Shown here: one piece after another, positions 61,745 to 64,000 of the stretch
Position numbering within the stretch: position 1 is the first letter of the stretch
How the letters are laid out: every line of letters begins with the position of its first letter
Origin: Hippophae tibetana
Lineage: Eukaryota > Streptophyta > Magnoliopsida > Rosales > Elaeagnaceae
Length of the DNA: 64,000 bases
Assembly (NCBI GenBank): GCA_037013495.1
Contig: CM072803.1
Span: 17,195,501-17,259,500 of the forward strand
Reading direction: 5' to 3'
The notes under the pieces: model-generated
What the model saw: only the letters and a program-made list of their open reading frames with translations
Told to the model about the DNA's origin: nothing
Databases searched by the model: none
Translations under genes and position numbers: made by a program

Positions 61745-61866
61745 TTCTAATTTCTACACAACTGAAGCGGAGTAGCGGAAGATTCCGATTCTCGCTTCTC
61801 TTGAGTAGTCATATGATGGGGTTTCTTCGCTTGTGAGATTATTTGTGAGTTTAACAAAAATCTTGG
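61745..61866 (+). other. Possible 5'UTR exon of a downstream gene
   Basis: A GC-richer leader-like stretch ends AAAATCTTGG with a good donor GTAAGCAC. No matching coding exon is identified in the window, so this is a guess from composition and the donor site. Confidence 0.3.
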
Positions 61867-62079
61867 GTAAGCACTCTGTTTATTTCATTGGTGGTTCCTT
61901 TTCTTTCAGCCTGTTTGGATGCTGAGAAATGTGGGGACAAATTAAAGGAAATAACGATGAATATCGATTTTTTTTAGGGAGAAAGGATTAAACAATGATG
62001 GTGACATTAATTCGTAAGGTTGTTTAATTTTATATGTTAAATTTTTGATTTTGCCTTTGTGAGAATGATGCAATTTAGC

Positions 62080-62822
62080 CAAATCAGACAAGGATGTGCT
62101 CCATAAGGCATATTATTTTAAGCTTGATCCATTTTTCAGTTAGAAGCACCTTTATAGTCTTCCCTGTCGTTTTGATCTAGCTAAAGATGATGTTCCTTTT
62201 GTAGTAGCGCACCCCTCTGGTGATAAACTTAGAGATTGGTTGCTTGCTGACCAAAATATTTCCCTGTAAAGTCCCCCCCCGCATCTCGTCCTTTTTTAAA
62301 AGCTTTTCTGGTTCAGTTATTGAAGATTTTTTGGCCACAATCTGTATTTTCTATGAAATTGAGTCTCATAATATTTTAGTTGTAACAGCATTTGTACTTT
62401 GTTTCTATAAATTTTGTCATTGGCATAATTAATTGATAGAACGAAGTCCGCTACCTTTATAAAAAGATAAGTCCATTTTATATAGGTAATGGACTTGTAA
62501 AAGTAATGGACTCGCACAAATCGGTTGCCTTTACAAAATAAACTTATGTAATCATATTTTTGTAAAGTTAACAGATTTGTGCTATCCTAAGGAATTAAAG
62601 TCTATTTTCGTTAAAAATAATGTGTTTAAGCTATCATTTTTCGTATATATAGACAATGGATATGAGCCTGAAAGTTCATATGATTTTCTGTTCTCCCGTA
62701 CTTCTTTAGTGGAGAAAGCTCGTTACATTTTGGCTAGGTGTCTCTCTTCTCTTCCCCCAAAAATAATGTTGAGTGATTGTAATTCGTATGTTTCAGTCAT
62801 TTTAAGTCAACAGCTCTCTTGA
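62080..62822 (+). pseudogene. Decayed or partial coding-like sequence, family unknown
   Basis: Two stretches read like ordinary protein: one near 62080-62275 (LAKSDKDVLHKAYYFKLDPF, then VAHPSGDKLRDWLL) with an internal stop, and one at 62577-62822 (DNGYEPESSYDFLFSRTSL, VEKARYILARCLSSLPPK), preceded by an acceptor-like AACAG at 62568-62572. I do not recognise the family. It could be exons of a gene that continues beyond the window or a pseudogene. The stop in the first stretch favours the latter. Confidence 0.35.
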
Positions 62823-63682
62823 TGACAACCGAGTTAATTTATTGTAGCTATTGGTACTTATTTGGGCCCTCACTTGTCTGTTTTTTCCCTTTATTTTCAA
62901 AGTTTTAACTGTTCGATTAAGTGTTCTTTGGCAGCGATTCCACCTACACATCAACAGCTCATACAGATGGGATATTTTAAGTTGTGTTTGGGATGCTGCT
63001 CTTACCAAATGTCTTATCACCTTTGTTACTCCACTTAGGATTTTTTTTTCCCCTTTAGTGTTTTAATATGATTATTACCTATGTTCTGATTGCTGAATGT
63101 GTATATGGGTTTGGAATTACACCTGTAAATTTTAATACAGTGATGAGAAATAAGTATGATTGCAAATATGATAACATGAGTGTGTAACAGTGCCACTGCA
63201 AGGTCTGATATGGTGTCTATGCTTGTAAAAAAAAATGTTGAAGCTGGATGACTTTCACGTTTTCAAATAGGAAGCAATATGAGATGAGATGGTGAATAAT
63301 GTTTGGACAGTGTCCAGGGCCTTAGCCTAAGGGTCCAATCTCCAGCCCAGTATCACACAGCCAGGGCCTTAGCATAAGGGTAATGATTAGTGTGAACCTT
63401 GCCTATATGTTATTGACTCTGATTAGTAGAAGGCTCATACAGGTAATTACATATTATTGAATTTATTTGTAGAAAGATCTTCGCAGTTACATCGGTACAT
63501 TCCATAATATTAATAGTAATTGAGAAGGTAACTCTTCCAAAAGTTTAAGCTATTGGTAATAGAGTCAATTATATTTTTATACATTTACCGCACCGTTACA
63601 AGTGTTGGTTCTATGTATATTAAATACTTGTAATTCAATAATTGGAGTTCCATAACCTTCACACAGGACCTTTAACTCTAAC
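62823..63682. other. No gene recognised
   Basis: The CCAGGGCCTTAGC-TAAGGGT phrase occurs twice (63315-63335 and 63362-63382). Otherwise I see nothing I can name. Confidence 0.4.
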
Positions 63683-63699
63683 TCTGATACCATATTAGA
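63683..63699 (-). other. Retrotransposon primer-binding-site candidate, reverse orientation
   Basis: CTCTGATACCATATTAG is, on the - strand, TATGGTATCAGAG after a TTAGAAATTG-like LTR end. The wording matches the tRNA-Met primer-binding site of many plant copia elements. The LTR would lie to the right, beyond 63697, and is not delimited. Confidence 0.45.
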
Positions 63700-64000
63700 A
63701 ATTGTTGAAAAACCATTTTGAAAGTAAGATATTAGGAGAAGCATCAACATGTTTTATTCATATGTCACTTAGACTGAGAAATAAACTTGCAGATTATGTA
63801 AGTTTTGGGTGCTTTCATGTTTCCTCTTTGCCCCTTATTTGTTCATTCTATGCTCTATGTATTTTATGTCTAACCATTATAACTTTTGGTCTTTTGATAG
63901 TTTGATTGACGCTTTTGATTTTTTTTTTTTATAACATGGAGGCTTTTGAAGTTGGACAATCACGGACTTGGAACTTGAAGCCATTGATTTGGATTACTAT

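Overview
The window is nuclear DNA from a flowering plant, most likely a dicot. It is AT-rich, its genes carry GT-AG introns, and intergenic DNA and introns are full of old retroelements. I rebuilt exons by eye from splice sites, reading frame and remembered family sequences. No species call is justified.

Five protein genes, all on the + strand, are supported. (1) 189-4102: the 3' part of a respiratory burst NADPH oxidase, closest in memory to RBOHE. (2) 7430-11591: a complete ten-exon RAD9 checkpoint clamp gene. (3) 13570-16138: a seven-exon conserved plant protein of unknown function with a signal-peptide-like N-terminus. (4) 38756-43916: a small mitochondrial complex I subunit (ESSS/NDUFB11 type), with a 4.9-kb intron and a 35-nt last exon. 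(5) 45620-56497: a seven-exon tafazzin-type acyltransferase (monolysocardiolipin/N-acyl-PE family) with a 7.2-kb intron 2. A tRNA-Glu(TTC) lies on the - strand at 61545-61616.

The rest is mostly mobile or viral debris. Three endogenous caulimovirid (plant pararetrovirus) copies are visible: a stop-riddled fragment at 5.28-7.24 kb; a tungro/badna-type copy spread over 17.45-24.96 kb and split by a CACTA-like element and a MITE-like element; and a better preserved locus at 27.55-32.78 kb. In the last, a protease-RT fragment (+) and a movement-protein/coat fragment (-) meet tail to tail near 29.85 kb. A solo-LTR-like element with heat-shock-element-like palindromes lies upstream of the complex I gene. 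The big intron of that gene holds two gypsy-like LTR/gag fragments in inverted orientation. Intron 2 of the tafazzin gene holds a defective Ty1/copia element with an intact AACAC target duplication and a 3' LTR cut short by an internal deletion.

The host genes are unrelated housekeeping or stress genes and form no operon or evident cluster. The right end (56.5-64 kb) has the tRNA, LTR/PBS remnants and some unidentified decayed coding-like sequence.
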